Below are positions 1-7,599 of a DNA stretch of 24,392 nt, piece after piece (position 1 is the first letter of the stretch; each line of letters opens with the position of its first letter). This DNA is from JBDRLV01 sp043812755 (GTDB lineage Bacteria; Patescibacteriota; Patescibacteriia; UBA9934; GWF2-40-263). The notes beneath the pieces were generated by a model that saw nothing but the letters and a program-made list of their open reading frames with translations, made no database searches and was not told the DNA's origin. Location of the stretch: NCBI GenBank assembly GCA_043812755.1, contig JBDRLV010000070.1:1-24392 (forward strand). Reading direction: 5' to 3'. Position numbers and translations under genes: made by a program.

Positions 1-1
1 C

Positions 2-570
2 CCGTTTTATAGCCAGAAATGGGATCTTGATAAATGGGAGATGATGGGTTTCGAGTCCTGGGATGATGCACGATACTGGGAAAAGTCATCGTGCGGCATT
101 TTGAGTTTGAAGATGGCCATCGATGCATTTCAGAGTAAAAAAGATAGTGAGAAAACTCCAGACATCAAACCATACATTGATCTCGGTTTAGAACTTTGAG
201 CGTATACAGATAAGAACGGCTGGAGCCACGATGGTCTTGTAAGAATGGCACAGCATCTGGGATTTAATGCTGTAAGACATTCAACGTTACCGTTAATGAA
301 GTCTGTCAGTTCGTAAAAGATGGGGTACTGCCCATTGTATCTATCAAGTGGGCATTCAGGCCAGAAAAGGGTCTAAAAGAAAAGCTACTCTTCTGGAAAA
401 AGTACGGTGGTCATCTTGCACTCGTTGTTGGCTGTACAGATGATAAAGATCTGTTAATTCATCATACTTCTACAAAAGAGAATTATAACTGGCAAAATAG
501 GATGATTTCGAAACAAGACTTTTCAAGAGGGTTTACGGGTAGATGTGTTGTGATCACCCGAAAAGGGTAA
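2..570 (+). pseudogene. C39-like cysteine peptidase remnant (5' end outside window)
   Basis: Codons run from base 2 and encode a papain-like C39-type peptidase fragment. The catalytic Cys region SSCGILSLKMAIDAF lies at about 89-133, then a GWSHDGL segment at about 221-241, and the His region GGHLALVVG at about 409-435. The reading frame is broken twice. There is an in-frame TGA at 197-199, at a spot where Gly would fit (GLEL-stop-AYTDKNGW). A frameshift near 275-283 moves the frame from position 2 (mod 3) to position 1, and the second frame then stays open to the TAA at 568-570. The family (bacteriocin-processing or generic C39-like peptidases) is recognised from the Cys/His motifs and their spacing. 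With two lesions it is probably non-functional. A sequencing or assembly error could explain one lesion but less easily both. Confidence 0.7.
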
Positions 571-697
571 AGTGGTCATCGTTGGGTTTTTGAAATGTTG
601 TGGAACCAGTATCAGAATTTATATTAAAACAATAGTGAAACAAGGGGGAGGGCATGTTTCCCACTAGCACTGAACAAAGTGAAGAGCGACGTGGGAT

Positions 698-722
698 AAA
701 AAAATACGCCTGAGAGGGCGTA
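698..722 (-). terminator. Orphan minus-strand intrinsic terminator
   Basis: TACGCC (705-710) and GGCGTA (717-722) form a 6-bp stem around TGAGAG. On the minus strand the stem is followed by seven Ts (complement of 698-704). No minus-strand gene lies directly upstream today. The insertion element at 739-1656 separates this hairpin from the minus-strand gene at 1713-2681, so it may once have served that gene. Just to the left, CCCAC (660-664) can pair with GTGGG (691-695) and CACT (668-671) with AGTG (678-681), so the whole 655-722 stretch is structured. I see no coding sequence between 571 and 783. Confidence 0.45.
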
Positions 723-740
723 AAGTTTGGTAAAGTTTGG
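721..740. repeat. 10-bp tandem duplication abutting the element's left end
   Basis: TAAAGTTTGG occurs twice back to back (721-730 and 731-740). The second copy runs into the first bases of the inverted terminal repeat at 739. It could be a slippage product or a trace of the insertion site. Confidence 0.8.
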
Positions 741-765
741 GGTCAGGTCTTTACATTTAACATTT
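739..765 (+). repeat. Left inverted terminal repeat
   Basis: It starts GGGGTCAGGTCTTTAC and matches the reverse complement of 1630-1656 at all 27 positions. The match ends at 738/1657 on the outer side and at 766/1629 on the inner side. Confidence 0.9.
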
Positions 766-783
766 GTGATATAATTGCAATAT

Positions 784-1638
784 ATGGCTAGACCTTTAAG
801 AGTTGAATATCCGGGGGCTTTATATCACGTAATTTCAAGAGGAAACGGATACCAGGATATATATCGTAACGATAATGATCGTGAGAAGTTTTTGCATTGG
901 ATTGCAAATGCAGTAGAAATACACAACATTATTTGTCATGCTTACTGTCTAATGGATAACCACTATCATCTACTCATTGAGACTCCAGACGCTAATCTTT
1001 CAAAAGCAATGCGGGGTATTAATGGAAATTATACCCAGTCATTTAATGCAAGACACAAGACAGTAGGACATTTGTTTCAGGGCCGCTATAAGGCGTTCGT
1101 TATTGAAAAAGAAATGTATCTACTTGAAGTTGCTAGGTACATTGTACTTAATCCAGTCCGTGACAAATCAGTTAAACATCCACGTGAATGGAGGTGGAGT
1201 AGCTACAGATATACTGCTGAAGGAAAGGAGCCACCTCAATGGCTGCATATAGATTGGATACTTGGATATTTTGGTAAGAATGTAAAAAATGCAAAGAAAC
1301 GATATCGTCAGTTTATTAAAGATGGATTTGACGCAGATGACCCTTACAATGGGATCTCAAACGGCTTCCTGTTGGGCAGTCCTCAATTTGTTCATTGGAT
1401 ATGGGAAACTCAAACCAACGGTTCAGAGGAAATAAAAGAGCATACAAGAGAACAAAGGGTTGTCGGCAGGCCTTCTCTTGATGAAATATTTGAAGGAGTA
1501 GAAACTAAAATAGAAAGAAACAGTGTCATTATATTTGCTCGAATTCGGTGCGGTTATTCTGCTTCAGAAATAGCTAAACATATAAATCTACATTATGTTA
1601 CGATAAGTAGGATACTTAATGAGAGACAAAAATGTTAA
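784..1638 (+). CDS. Y1 (REP-associated/IS200-like) transposase
   Basis: This is a 284-residue single-strand DNA transposase of the Transposase_17 (Y1_Tnp) superfamily, RAYT-like branch. The start at ATG 784 gives the family-typical opening MARPLRVEYPGALYHV. A TTG three codons upstream is possible but less likely. The metal-binding His pair is seen in DNHYHLLIETP (about residues 60-70). The candidate catalytic Tyr is in the LEVARYIVLNPV segment (about 112-124). The C-terminal third resembles the extra domain found in this subgroup, ending in a helix-turn-helix-like stretch (GYSASEIAKHINLHYVTISR) that probably contributes to DNA recognition. The gene is intact and lies wholly within the inverted repeats, with its TAA inside the right repeat. 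Its length fits the family, so the element may still be active. Confidence 0.9.
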   Translation: MARPLRVEYPGALYHVISRGNGYQDIYRNDNDREKFLHWIANAVEIHNIICHAYCLMDNHYHLLIETPDANLSKAMRGINGNYTQSFNARHKTVGHLFQGRYKAFVIEKEMYLLEVARYIVLNPVRDKSVKHPREWRWSSYRYTAEGKEPPQWLHIDWILGYFGKNVKNAKKRYRQFIKDGFDADDPYNGISNGFLLGSPQFVHWIWETQTNGSEEIKEHTREQRVVGRPSLDEIFEGVETKIERNSVIIFARIRCGYSASEIAKHINLHYVTISRILNERQKC

Positions 1639-1656
1639 ATGTAAAGACCTGACCCC
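1630..1656 (+). repeat. Right inverted terminal repeat
   Basis: This is the exact reverse complement of 739-765, ending GACCTGACCCC. It contains the stop codon of the transposase (1636-1638). Confidence 0.9.
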
Positions 1657-1669
1657 TTTTCTTGAAAAT

Positions 1670-1701
1670 AAAAATTCGCACATAAATATGTGCGAATTTT
1701 T
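1670..1701. terminator. Bidirectional intrinsic terminator
   Basis: Bases 1670-1684 pair with 1687-1701 in a long AT-flanked stem whose core is TTCGCACATA. T-tracts follow on both strands. It lies outside the element and 12 bp from the stop of the minus-strand gene at 1713, so it mainly ends that gene. It would also stop read-through from the transposase. Confidence 0.85.
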
Positions 1702-1712
1702 TTCGTATATTT

Positions 1713-2681
1713 TTACATTATCTCATCATTTATTTTTTCAGCATACAATATCTGTGCACCAGAACTTAAAGATGATGTAAAGAATGCATTTTCAGCGCCA
1801 TTTTTATTTGTGACAAATTCTTCAGGTAGCAGTGGCATTTCAACTGAACCATCTGTGCTTTTATAGAGTTTGAAATTTGAATTATGGATTCTAAGAGGAT
1901 TTTTTACAATATCTGCAGTAATAGGTTCGCCAGGTTTAATTTTACTATCAACGAGTAGCAGAGCTAATTGTGCGAGCTCTTTGTGATGCACGACTTCTTC
2001 AATTGATTTTGTATCTTCTAATTTATCTTGTGGCACTTTTTCTTTTACATACACAACCATTTTTTGTATATCGCTACAATCATGCCCGAATACAAAAGAA
2101 TCATTGAAAGCCCTTACAAGTCCAGTATGAGGAGTATATGGGTCAACCATACCTAAAGAATCTGCATGTCTTGTAAACCAAATCATACGGGTTATGCTTT
2201 CTGGAGTCAGATTTCCTTCAGCATGTAAATACTTAATAAAATTTTCAATAAAATGTTCAGTTCCTTCTTTTAGTGTTTGAAGTGATTCAGGTGTTACATC
2301 ATCAATCTCATCATTTTGTGCCATGGCATCATAAGCGGTGTTTAAATGTTCAAGTGCAATGTTAATTGATAATTCAACTGTTTGTAATTGTTCTGGATTA
2401 ATATCTCCATTGGTCCCTGGTTTTTCACCTAATTTGAGCCCTGCGACAATAACTGCTTTAGCACTCATTAATTCTTTAATTTGTTCAGCGCTGAGTTGAC
2501 CTGGCTTAACATCTTCAAATGTTCGTACTTCTGCAAATGTTAAATCATGGCGAGGCTTAAGTGCGTCAGGACCTACTTCTGCCAAAGCTTTAGCCCATTC
2601 CTGACCATATTCATCTGATGCATCAACTACAATATTTTTTTCTTTTATCTCATCAGGAATTGGTTGTGGTGTGTCACGCAT
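1713..2681 (-). CDS. Hypothetical protein, 322 aa
   Basis: I do not recognise this protein. It is a soluble-looking, acidic, helix-rich sequence with no signal peptide, membrane segment or cysteine cluster (a single Cys in the FGHDCSDIQ stretch). Segments such as LTPESITRMIWFTRHADSLGMVDPYTPHTG and the histidines in VEEVVHH-type positions do not match a catalytic motif known to me. The ATG at 2681 is preceded by a very AT-rich stretch with no Shine-Dalgarno sequence. The gene is fenced by a terminator on each side (1670-1701 and 2731-2759), so it is a single-gene unit. Base and codon use look like the neighbours. Function unknown. Confidence 0.7.
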   Translation of the reverse strand: MRDTPQPIPDEIKEKNIVVDASDEYGQEWAKALAEVGPDALKPRHDLTFAEVRTFEDVKPGQLSAEQIKELMSAKAVIVAGLKLGEKPGTNGDINPEQLQTVELSINIALEHLNTAYDAMAQNDEIDDVTPESLQTLKEGTEHFIENFIKYLHAEGNLTPESITRMIWFTRHADSLGMVDPYTPHTGLVRAFNDSFVFGHDCSDIQKMVVYVKEKVPQDKLEDTKSIEEVVHHKELAQLALLLVDSKIKPGEPITADIVKNPLRIHNSNFKLYKSTDGSVEMPLLPEEFVTNKNGAENAFFTSSLSSGAQILYAEKINDEIM

Positions 2682-2730
2682 ATGATAATTATTTGTTAAT
2701 TTATATTAATAAAATATATTATTTTTCGAA

Positions 2731-2759
2731 AAAGCGCAAGCCAGAAGGGCTCGCGCTTT
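2731..2759 (-). terminator. Intrinsic terminator of the 109-aa gene
   Basis: AAAGCGC (2731-2737) pairs with GCGCTTT (2753-2759), and AGCC (2739-2742) pairs with GGCT (2748-2751). On the minus strand a T-rich run follows. It sits 32 bp after the stop of the gene at 2791-3120. Confidence 0.85.
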
Positions 2760-2790
2760 CCCGTATTGTTCTGCATGTGCTTTTCGTACC

Positions 2791-3120
2791 TTAGCACGTG
2801 CAGGACTCACACGAGTGAGATGCAGGAACTTCTTGAAGAAGCTCTGCATTTTTCCAGACAAGGGACTTGAACAGATCCTCATCTGTGAAATAGGTTGGCG
2901 AGACGTTTTGTGGCTCGCCATAGTGCTTGAACTTTTTGCTGTCCTGGACGACCGTTGTCAGGACCGCATCGTAGAAGCGAAACGCCCGGGGAATGATCCC
3001 TGAGCTGATCACTTTGCGCGGATCGCGGTGGTCAACTTCATGGGAATACCATATTCCGGTTTCGCTGTTGTAGTAACTTACAAAAGTTGCTACCTTTCCT
3101 TCTGTATTCTTGGTTGTCAT
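2791..3120 (-). CDS. Hypothetical protein, 109 aa, Cys-tipped
   Basis: This is an orphan protein of 109 residues ending in a short cysteine cluster (CESCTC), which could bind a metal or form disulfides. The body is rich in aromatic residues and ends (SGIIPRAFRFYDAV, SPTYFTDEDLFKSL) without a family I can name. The start is well supported: ATG 3120 is preceded on the minus strand by AAAGGAGGC, and a near-consensus promoter lies 58 bp upstream (3178-3206). A terminator closes the gene at 2731-2759. Its sequence is visibly more GC-rich than the flanking genes. The shadow frame at 2706-2921 on the same strand has no ribosome site and reads through the terminator. Function unknown. Confidence 0.8.
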   Translation of the reverse strand: MTTKNTEGKVATFVSYYNSETGIWYSHEVDHRDPRKVISSGIIPRAFRFYDAVLTTVVQDSKKFKHYGEPQNVSPTYFTDEDLFKSLVWKNAELLQEVPASHSCESCTC

Positions 3121-3177
3121 TTTTGCCTCCTTTAGGCAGTGAAAATTGAGAAACGCCTCCTTTGTTCATGACAACAT

Positions 3178-3206
3178 ACTATACTCCTTTTTTTGAGTTT
3201 TGTCAA
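3178..3206 (-). promoter_or_regulatory. Sigma70-type promoter for the 109-aa gene
   Basis: On the minus strand TTGACA (3201-3206) is followed after exactly 17 bp by TATAGT (3178-3183). The leader of about 50 nt carries AAAGGAGGC twice, about 31 nt apart; only the copy next to ATG 3120 has a start codon at proper spacing in the gene frame. Confidence 0.85.
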
Positions 3207-3349
3207 TAGGCAGTGGGTTTTTAGTGATAATATTTAATAACTTTCAATATTTTTTTACAATTCATAGGTTTATCTTTTGCATAAAATACAGTAAGATACA
3301 CAAAAGCGCAGGATGCTGTTTTTGTTTTATTAATCATTACGAGAATAAC

Positions 3350-4651
3350 ATGGAGTTTTCTAAGCAAGCCCAGCAAGTCATTGATACTATTGAAAATACC
3401 AATAATAATGTTTTTGTTACTGGAAAAGCCGGTACAGGCAAGTCCACACTGCTTGAGCATATTCGCTTGCATTCAAAAAAGAAAATGATTGTGTTGGCTC
3501 CAACTGGCATTTCAGCCATTAATGTGAACGGAGAAACAATTCATTCTTTTTTTGGTTTGAAACCTGGGTTTGAATTGGATGAAGCAAGAGAAATGAGAAT
3601 CAACAATAAGAAGACGGCAAAGTTTAGAAGAATCAAAACTATTGCTATTGATGAGATCTCAATGGTTAGAGCTGATCTTCTTGACGCAATTGACACTGTT
3701 TTAAAAAGAACAAGAAGTAACAATGAACCTTTTGCTGGAGTGCAAATGATTTTTTTTGGAGATTTGTTTCAATTGCCACCAGTCGTAACTGTTGCAGACA
3801 GAGACAAGCTTGCTTCAGAATATGCTTCACCATATTTTTTTGATGCAAATGTTTTAAATGATCAAACTCAGGGGAATTTGTTTGCAGAAAATTTTGAATT
3901 GCAGACGATTGAGTTAATTGAAATTTATCGTCAAAAAGATAATAGGTTTATTGAAGTATTAAACGCTGTTAGGAATGGGCAAGTCGATGACAGTCATCTC
4001 GATGAATTGAATTCCAGATTAAATCCTGATTTTGAACCAAAAGATGAAGATAAATATATTCATCTGGTTACAACCAATGATGCTGCGTATCAGATCAATT
4101 CTGCAAAATTAAGAAAGCTAAAAAATGAGCAAAGAGTATTTAATGCAAAAAAAGAGGGCAAGGTTGCCAGAAATTTATATCCAAATGATGAAGAAGTTGT
4201 TTTAAGTGTTGGTGCGCAAGTAATGTTTATTTGCAATGATCAAGAGCGGAGATGGGTTAATGGGACAATTGGTAAAATAGTGGACGTAAAGGATTCAGAT
4301 GGCGAATGTGTGGTTTATGTTGAAAAAAATGATGGAAGGGTTGTGAAAGTAAAAAAACATACTTGGGAAATATCGCGGTATGTGTTTGAAAAGAATGAAT
4401 TCAAGCGTGACATAATGGGTTCTTATACTCAAGTTCCCCTGAAGCTTGCGTGGGCAATCACAATTCATAAAAGTCAGGGTAAAACATTTGATAAAGTGAT
4501 AATCGATTTGGGTCGCGGTGCTTTTGCCCATGGTCAAACATATGTGGCACTTAGTCGATGTACTTCTCTTGAGGGAATTGTTTTAAAAAAGAGGTTCTGT
4601 CGCTCAAGCATATTAATGGATAAAAGAGTAATGGATTATTGTGGAAATTAG
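3350..4651 (+). CDS. PIF1-like/RecD-type DNA helicase
   Basis: This is a superfamily 1B helicase of 433 residues, expected to unwind DNA 5' to 3' using ATP. Walker A is GKAGTGKS (residues 25-32), followed by APTGISAINVNGETIHSFFG (motif Ia region). Walker B/DEAD-like is AIDEISMV (99-106) and motif III is FGDLFQLPPV (136-145). The UvrD_C_2-like C-terminus has ITIHKSQGKTFDKV and YVALSRC, typical of PIF1. I chose ATG 3350 because the upstream extension to 3200 is low-complexity, lacks a ribosome site and adds nothing conserved; the protein then starts MEFSKQAQQ, as PIF1 cores do. It is a minimal, domain-only form without N- or C-terminal extensions. It is a single-gene unit closed by the terminator at 4659-4692. 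Confidence 0.92.
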   Translation: MEFSKQAQQVIDTIENTNNNVFVTGKAGTGKSTLLEHIRLHSKKKMIVLAPTGISAINVNGETIHSFFGLKPGFELDEAREMRINNKKTAKFRRIKTIAIDEISMVRADLLDAIDTVLKRTRSNNEPFAGVQMIFFGDLFQLPPVVTVADRDKLASEYASPYFFDANVLNDQTQGNLFAENFELQTIELIEIYRQKDNRFIEVLNAVRNGQVDDSHLDELNSRLNPDFEPKDEDKYIHLVTTNDAAYQINSAKLRKLKNEQRVFNAKKEGKVARNLYPNDEEVVLSVGAQVMFICNDQERRWVNGTIGKIVDVKDSDGECVVYVEKNDGRVVKVKKHTWEISRYVFEKNEFKRDIMGSYTQVPLKLAWAITIHKSQGKTFDKVIIDLGRGAFAHGQTYVALSRCTSLEGIVLKKRFCRSSILMDKRVMDYCGN

Positions 4652-4658
4652 GAGTTAG

Positions 4659-4692
4659 ATAAAACGACCAACAGAAATGTTGGTCGTTTTAT
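4659..4692. terminator. Intrinsic terminator after the PIF1-like helicase
   Basis: AAAACGACCAACA (4661-4673) pairs perfectly with 4678-4690 around a GAAA loop; flanking AT pairs extend it to 4659-4692. It is followed by T-rich sequence. The core ACGACCA is shared with the hairpin at 12245-12283. Confidence 0.9.
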
Positions 4693-4700
4693 ATTAGGTA

Positions 4701-4729
4701 TTGGTTTGTTGACTTTATTATGTTATTGT
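4701..4729 (+). promoter_or_regulatory. Probable promoter of the radical-SAM peptide operon
   Basis: TTGGTT (4701-4706), 17 bp, then TATTGT (4724-4729) preceded by TGT (4721-4723), an extended -10 motif. This predicts a leader of about 34 nt holding the AAGGAGG site at 4757-4763. A competing TTGACT at 4709-4714 has no good -10 at the right distance. Confidence 0.5.
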
Positions 4730-4769
4730 TCGTGCAAATGTTCTTTTTATATATACAAGGAGGCATACC

Positions 4770-6425
4770 ATGCTAATTTTGCATGATATATCCTATGAAA
4801 TAGGGGGGAAAACCATACTTGATGGGGTTAGTTTCACTCTTGATAATACAGAAAAAGCAGGGCTGGTCGGCGCTAATGGCGTTGGCAAAACCACCCTGTT
4901 TCGTTTGATTACCAGAGCAATCATTCCCTCAAGCGGCAACGTTTCTTTTTCTCCACGAAGCCTGTCTGTTGGCCACATGCCTCAGACAGTTGCTGAGTTA
5001 GATATACCTGAGGATTCTACGGTTTTTGATTTCTTGCTTTCAGGAAGGCCAATAGAGAAAATCAGTAGCCAGATTAAATCATTAACAGACTGTCTGGCTA
5101 AAAATGATGATAAACGAGAACAACAGCTTGCTCTTGAAGAGCTTGGCCAGTTGCAGGAAGAATTTGAAAGATGGAGAGGGTATAGTGCTGAAGATGAATT
5201 GCTTCGGATTATTGCTGGTTTAAGAATGGAAAGCATTGATCTGGAGGCAAAGGTCAGCGCACTATCTGGCGGGGAAAAATCCAGAGTGAACTTCGCGCGA
5301 GTCCTTTACTCTAATCCTGACATTCTATTGTTAGATGAACCTACTAATCATCTTGATAATAAGTCAAAGGAATGGCTTGTTTGGTTCATTAAGCAATTTT
5401 CAGGATCTGTGCTGATCATATCGCACGATGCATCCTTTCTTGATTCAGTGGTGAGCAAGATAATTCGGCTTGATCAAGGAAGCAGTGGTGTAGATGTATT
5501 TCACGGAAACTATACACACCATGTATCAATTCTGGCGCAAAGGAGTATTGCTCTGCAACGAGTTGCAGAAAAGCAAGAAAAAGAGATGCGCCGTTTGCGA
5601 GAGTATTTGGATAGGATGCAGGGCATCTCAGGGAAACAGAAGCGTCAAGTAGCCAGCCGTAAAAAAAGATTTGAGCAGCTAAAGCAAGACAAGCTTAGGG
5701 CCATTCCTTCGCTTGGTACAGTGCGTACAAGGTTGTCGCTCAAACGGAAGAGCAGAGAAATTCCTTTGGCAGTACGGGATGTTTGTTATGGATATGAGAA
5801 AAACAAGTTGGTGCTGTCTCAAATATCCTTTGTTTTGACACACAACGAGCGCCTAGTTATTGTCGGGGTTAATGGCGTTGGTAAATCCACACTGCTTAAG
5901 TTGATCATGGGATCATTAAGTCCACTAAGTGGAGAGATCGTTGTTGGACCAAAAACTGATATTGGATATTATGCGCAAGAGCATGAAGGAATTGATCTCG
6001 AGAATACTGTGCTTGAGGAAATTAGCAAAGCGTCAAAACTTTCATCTCGCGGTTTGCGGTCAGTGCTGGCGAACTTCCTCTTTAGAGCAGATATGGTTTT
6101 TCAACAGGTTTCCACTCTTTCACCTGGAGAAAGAAGCAGGTTGGCATTGGCAAAACTTTCGCTTTGTGGGGCTAATCTGTTATTGCTTGATGAGCCAACA
6201 AATCATCTTGACATAGCAACTAGTTTGACAATCGCGCAAGTGCTTCACGAATATGAAGGATCGCTCATTGTGGTTTCTCATGATGTCGCTTTTCTTGAAG
6301 CATTGGGCGTGGAGCGAATGCTGATGCTACCTCAAGGTGAGGTTGTGTACTACGACAGAAACATCATTGAACACAGCCGTTCGTTAGATGGGGAAAATCA
6401 AAAAAAAGGAGTCTGTCATGTCTAA
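4770..6425 (+). CDS. ABC-F family ATPase
   Basis: This is a 551-residue protein with two ABC ATPase domains and no membrane segment, so it is an ABC-F (ribosome-associated or antibiotic-resistance type) protein and not an exporter. NBD1 has Walker A GANGVGKTT (34-42), signature LSGGEKSR (165-172) and Walker B with DEPTNHLD (189-196). The inter-domain linker (about 255-320) is charged and helical. NBD2 has GVNGVGKST (366-374), LSPGERSR (450-457) and a second DEPTNHLD. ATG 4770 follows AAGGAGG at 6-nt spacing. It is the first gene of the operon, and its stop overlaps the start of the next gene by 8 bp (6418-6425), implying translational coupling. In this setting it could protect the producer's ribosomes or help translate or release the peptide; both are inference. 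Confidence 0.93.
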   Translation: MLILHDISYEIGGKTILDGVSFTLDNTEKAGLVGANGVGKTTLFRLITRAIIPSSGNVSFSPRSLSVGHMPQTVAELDIPEDSTVFDFLLSGRPIEKISSQIKSLTDCLAKNDDKREQQLALEELGQLQEEFERWRGYSAEDELLRIIAGLRMESIDLEAKVSALSGGEKSRVNFARVLYSNPDILLLDEPTNHLDNKSKEWLVWFIKQFSGSVLIISHDASFLDSVVSKIIRLDQGSSGVDVFHGNYTHHVSILAQRSIALQRVAEKQEKEMRRLREYLDRMQGISGKQKRQVASRKKRFEQLKQDKLRAIPSLGTVRTRLSLKRKSREIPLAVRDVCYGYEKNKLVLSQISFVLTHNERLVIVGVNGVGKSTLLKLIMGSLSPLSGEIVVGPKTDIGYYAQEHEGIDLENTVLEEISKASKLSSRGLRSVLANFLFRADMVFQQVSTLSPGERSRLALAKLSLCGANLLLLDEPTNHLDIATSLTIAQVLHEYEGSLIVVSHDVAFLEALGVERMLMLPQGEVVYYDRNIIEHSRSLDGENQKKGVCHV

Positions 6426-7512
6426 AAAACAAAAAGACCCTCTAGAGGTTGTTGCTATCGCATTCACGAATAGGTGCAACCTGAACTGTCCACATTGTGG
6501 ATATGACTGTCTCAATCGGGATAAGAGTCAGGAATTGTCAGTTGAATTTTACGCCCAGCTTTTGAAAGAGGCGCGTGATTTAGGTGCTGGGTCTGTTAAC
6601 ATTACTGGCGGTGAGATTTTTCTTCGTCCTGATGTCATGGATCTGATTGAAAGAGCAGTTGATATGGGTTACTTTGTGACGCTTGAGTCCAATGGAACAC
6701 TTATCACTGATGCAGATATTTCCAAGCTCAAGACGTTTAAGAAACAGGTTCGTATTGCCATCAGTCTTGATGGGATCACTCGTGAAGTACATGAGAGAGT
6801 TCGTGGTCCAAAAACATTTGAGCGGACTCTTGCAGTGTTGAGAGCACTAAGCAATCAGCAAATACCATCTCGTGTGAACAGTGTTTTGCAAATCGGCAAT
6901 ATGCACGAGATACCAGATATTGCCAGGTTCGCAGTTGATGAGCTTGGAATCGGATTCAGACTCTTACCGTTTATTTTGGAGTATGGCAAAGGCGCGTGTG
7001 CTTGCAAAACAGACGGAGTGCCGTACGAAGAAATTGAGAGTTTGACTGAAGGCTTCTTGTATCCCTTTATGCGAGCGAGAGGCGAGGATGCCAATATTAC
7101 GGTTGGTCTTAAAATGGCACTTGTGCCAATTGATATCACTGGTCATTTGATTTGCCCATGGGGTCAGTCAATGATTGGTGTGGGTCCAACTGGAGTGGCA
7201 AGCCTTTGCCATGTTGCCAATAACAGGCCTGAATTCGTGTTTGGTGATCTCAAGGAAAAAAGCCTTGCAGACATCTGGCACAATAACGAACGCCTTATGC
7301 AGTTCCGTACCTTTGATCCAGACACGCTTATGGGCGTTTGCGGTAATTGCTTAGCCCGTACTGTGTGTAGGGGTGGGTGTCGTTTAAACGCTTTTTCAAG
7401 CTATAAAGCCCTTTTGGCTCCTGATCCACAGTGTCAGGCAGTGTACAATCTTGGTAAATTTCCCAGTCATGCATTGGATGAAGTTGACTGCGATTGTAGA
7501 TATGGTATATAG
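6418..7512 (+). CDS. Radical SAM/SPASM peptide-modifying enzyme (first)
   Basis: This is a 364-residue radical S-adenosylmethionine enzyme of the PqqE/MftC-like SPASM group. The 4Fe-4S-binding CxxxCxxC is CNLNCPHC (Cys20, 24, 27), and the SAM-binding GGE lies at 64-66 (NITGGEIFLRP). The C-terminal SPASM region supplies Cys246 (ICPWG), 264, 308, 311, 317, 321 and 339, enough for auxiliary Fe-S clusters; two more Cys (358, 360) sit at the very end. ATG 6418 has AAGGAG 6 nt upstream and overlaps the ABC-F stop; an in-frame ATG at 6388 lies inside the ABC-F gene and lacks this site. SPASM enzymes typically make C-C, C-S or decarboxylation changes in a ribosomal peptide. The only peptide candidate nearby is the 24-codon gene 87 bp downstream. 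Confidence 0.92.
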   Translation: MSKKQKDPLEVVAIAFTNRCNLNCPHCGYDCLNRDKSQELSVEFYAQLLKEARDLGAGSVNITGGEIFLRPDVMDLIERAVDMGYFVTLESNGTLITDADISKLKTFKKQVRIAISLDGITREVHERVRGPKTFERTLAVLRALSNQQIPSRVNSVLQIGNMHEIPDIARFAVDELGIGFRLLPFILEYGKGACACKTDGVPYEEIESLTEGFLYPFMRARGEDANITVGLKMALVPIDITGHLICPWGQSMIGVGPTGVASLCHVANNRPEFVFGDLKEKSLADIWHNNERLMQFRTFDPDTLMGVCGNCLARTVCRGGCRLNAFSSYKALLAPDPQCQAVYNLGKFPSHALDEVDCDCRYGI

Positions 7513-7530
7513 TAAAAACCAGAATGGCGA

Positions 7531-7571
7531 CTTTCAAGTGGCTTCAAACGAAAATTGCAGTCACTAGAAAG
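7531..7571 (+). promoter_or_regulatory. Hairpin upstream of the peptide gene
   Basis: CTTTCAAGTG (7531-7540) pairs with CACTAGAAAG (7562-7571) with one mismatch; G7541-T7561 and C7542-G7560 can extend it. It lies in the 87-bp gap between the first radical SAM gene and the peptide start and ends 11 nt before the AAGGAGG site (7584-7591 region). It may stabilise or segment the mRNA so that the peptide is made in excess. Confidence 0.4.
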
Positions 7572-7599
7572 AATCTTGGAAAGGAAGGAGGTAGCCGAA

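Larger units (their letters stand above)
739..1656 (+). mobile_element. IS200-like/RAYT-type element with 27-bp inverted ends
   Basis: The element is bounded by a perfect 27-bp inverted repeat at 739-765 and 1630-1656 and carries one transposase gene. The transposase stop codon lies inside the right repeat, so almost every base is gene or end. I see no clear flanking target duplication beyond the TAAAGTTTGG tandem at the left. Y1 transposases normally act on single-stranded hairpin ends without classical inverted repeats, so long perfect ends are notable. Ends beginning GGGGTCAGG next to this transposase group are a pattern I recall from other genomes; that recollection was not checked. Confidence 0.8.

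Noticed and set aside
197..199. In-frame TGA in the C39-like gene read as Gly (genetic code 25)
   Set aside because: The same gene also has a frameshift, the BaiN-like and ATP-grasp genes end with TGA at the expected family length, and no other gene here contains an internal TGA.
2706..2921. 71-codon minus-strand frame
   Set aside because: Shadow of the 109-aa gene that runs through its terminator and has no start signal.
3200..3349. 50-residue N-terminal extension of the PIF1-like helicase
   Set aside because: It overlaps the divergent promoter at 3178-3206, is low-complexity and has no ribosome site.
4770..6425. ABC-F gene as the peptide exporter
   Set aside because: Two ATPase domains and no membrane segment; ABC-F proteins act on ribosomes and do not transport.
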